Source: an uncultured Bacteroidia bacterium (GTDB lineage: Bacteria > Bacteroidota > Bacteroidia > Bacteroidales > UBA932). From it: a stretch of DNA of 42,736 nt. Position numbers and translations under genes: made by a program. The stretch lies in the NCBI GenBank assembly GCA_902769525.1, contig CACXPG010000015.1, positions 1-42,736 of the forward strand, given 5' to 3'. The notes below the pieces were generated by a model. The model did no database searches and had not been told where the DNA came from. It saw only the letters and a list, made by a program, of their open reading frames with translations. Below, piece after piece: positions 42,391 through 42,736 of the stretch. Positions within the stretch are counted from its first letter, which is position 1, and every line of letters begins with the position of its first letter.

Positions 42391-42736
42391 GGGAAACAGT
42401 ACAGTCAATAAAGAATCAAGTGTTATAAAGTCGTCTGCGCCTGATATTTCAGACCCGCTTGATGATTCAAAGGAATATATCGCAGAGATAAGCGTAAAGG
42501 ACTACGGCAAGATAACAGTAAAGCTTGACCCAAAAGCCGCGCCTCGAACAGTAAAGAACTTTGTAACGCTTGCAAATTCGGACTTTTATAACGGTCTTAC
42601 GTTCCACAGGATAATGAACGGCTTTATGATGCAGGGCGGCGACCCTAACGGCAACGGTACAGGCGGTTCTTCGGAAAATATATACGGTGAATTCAAAGAA
42701 AACGGCTTTGATAATCCGATATCTCATTCAGCGGGC
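42341..42736 (+). CDS. Cyclophilin-type peptidyl-prolyl isomerase, partial at both ends
   Basis: The plus-strand frame is open from after TAA 42338-42340 to the window end. It reads a Ser/Thr-rich lipoprotein linker (STTVSAVSATQGNSTVNKES) and then a cyclophilin core: ISVKDYGKITVKLDPKAAPR, TVKNFVTLANSDFYNGLTFH, RIMNGFMMQGGDPNGNGTGG. The catalytic Arg of FHRIM and the QGGDP motif are intact. No start codon or signal is seen at the 5' side. The sequence type resembles Ruminococcus/Eubacterium-type secreted cyclophilins, unlike the Bacteroidales genes here. Confidence 0.85.

Noticed and set aside
42073..42411. Plus-strand open frame of 112 codons across the junction
   Set aside because: It reads through both gene halves in a frame that fits neither protein.

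Overview
The window looks like chromosome of an uncultured gut-type Bacteroidales (Bacteroidota). The signs are fimbrillin-family lipoproteins, BspA-type and internalin-type leucine-rich repeats, a Porin_10-type outer-membrane protein, DUF4143 ATPases and promoter -7 boxes of the form TAnnTTTG, with one good TTTG-N20-TAnnTTTG promoter. I cannot name the genus. The last ~400 bases do not fit: they carry part of a Firmicutes-like cyclophilin whose reading frame is fused head-on to a broken fimbrillin gene, so the right edge is probably an assembly chimera or a recent join.

Layout. (1) 1-5450, AT-rich accessory DNA: the 3' part of an IS256-family element with a triply damaged transposase, an orphan 707-residue membrane protein, a small protein joining a transposase-type HTH to a membrane segment and coiled coil, and an AAA/DUF4143 ATPase with direct repeats around its promoter. 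(2) 5550-12250, housekeeping: Nudix hydrolase, AMP nucleosidase, RmuC, a very large tricorn-like S41 protease and a DJ-1/PfpI protein. (3) 12247-26281, one dense minus-strand run of 14 genes with overlaps or very short gaps (largest 66 bp). It starts with an AmgK-type sugar kinase fused to a RapZ C-terminal domain and a MurU-type nucleotidyltransferase. It continues with FabG, an LpxL-type acyltransferase, a dehydratase, ACP, ketosynthase, a chain-length-factor-like protein, a small DMT transporter, LolA, a dehydratase-glycosyltransferase fusion, an MMPL exporter-acyltransferase fusion, an esterase and another acyltransferase. This is the type II PKS core of an aryl-polyene/flexirubin-like lipid pathway, but I see no aryl-CoA ligase, ammonia lyase, thioesterase or methyltransferase. 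(4) 26427-32532, nicotinate phosphoribosyltransferase, porin, a lytic transglycosylase and a LolC/E-type permease. (5) tRNA-Gly(CCC), then an AT-rich island: a decayed helicase, a decayed unknown gene, and a minus-strand block of surface lipoproteins.

How the parts work together. In the large operon, ACP, ketosynthase/CLF, FabG and two hot-dog dehydratases would build a polyunsaturated acyl chain. Three acyltransferases and a glycosyltransferase would decorate it or attach it to lipid, and MMPL plus LolA would move it to the outer membrane. In the terminal island, fimbrillin-like N-terminal domains on lipoproteins are fused to different effectors: internalin-like LRR with an EF-hand, and BspA LRR plus BACON-like plus an M64 metallopeptidase. 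This suggests fimbria-like display of adhesins and a protease. All functional calls come from reading the sequence; no database search was run.
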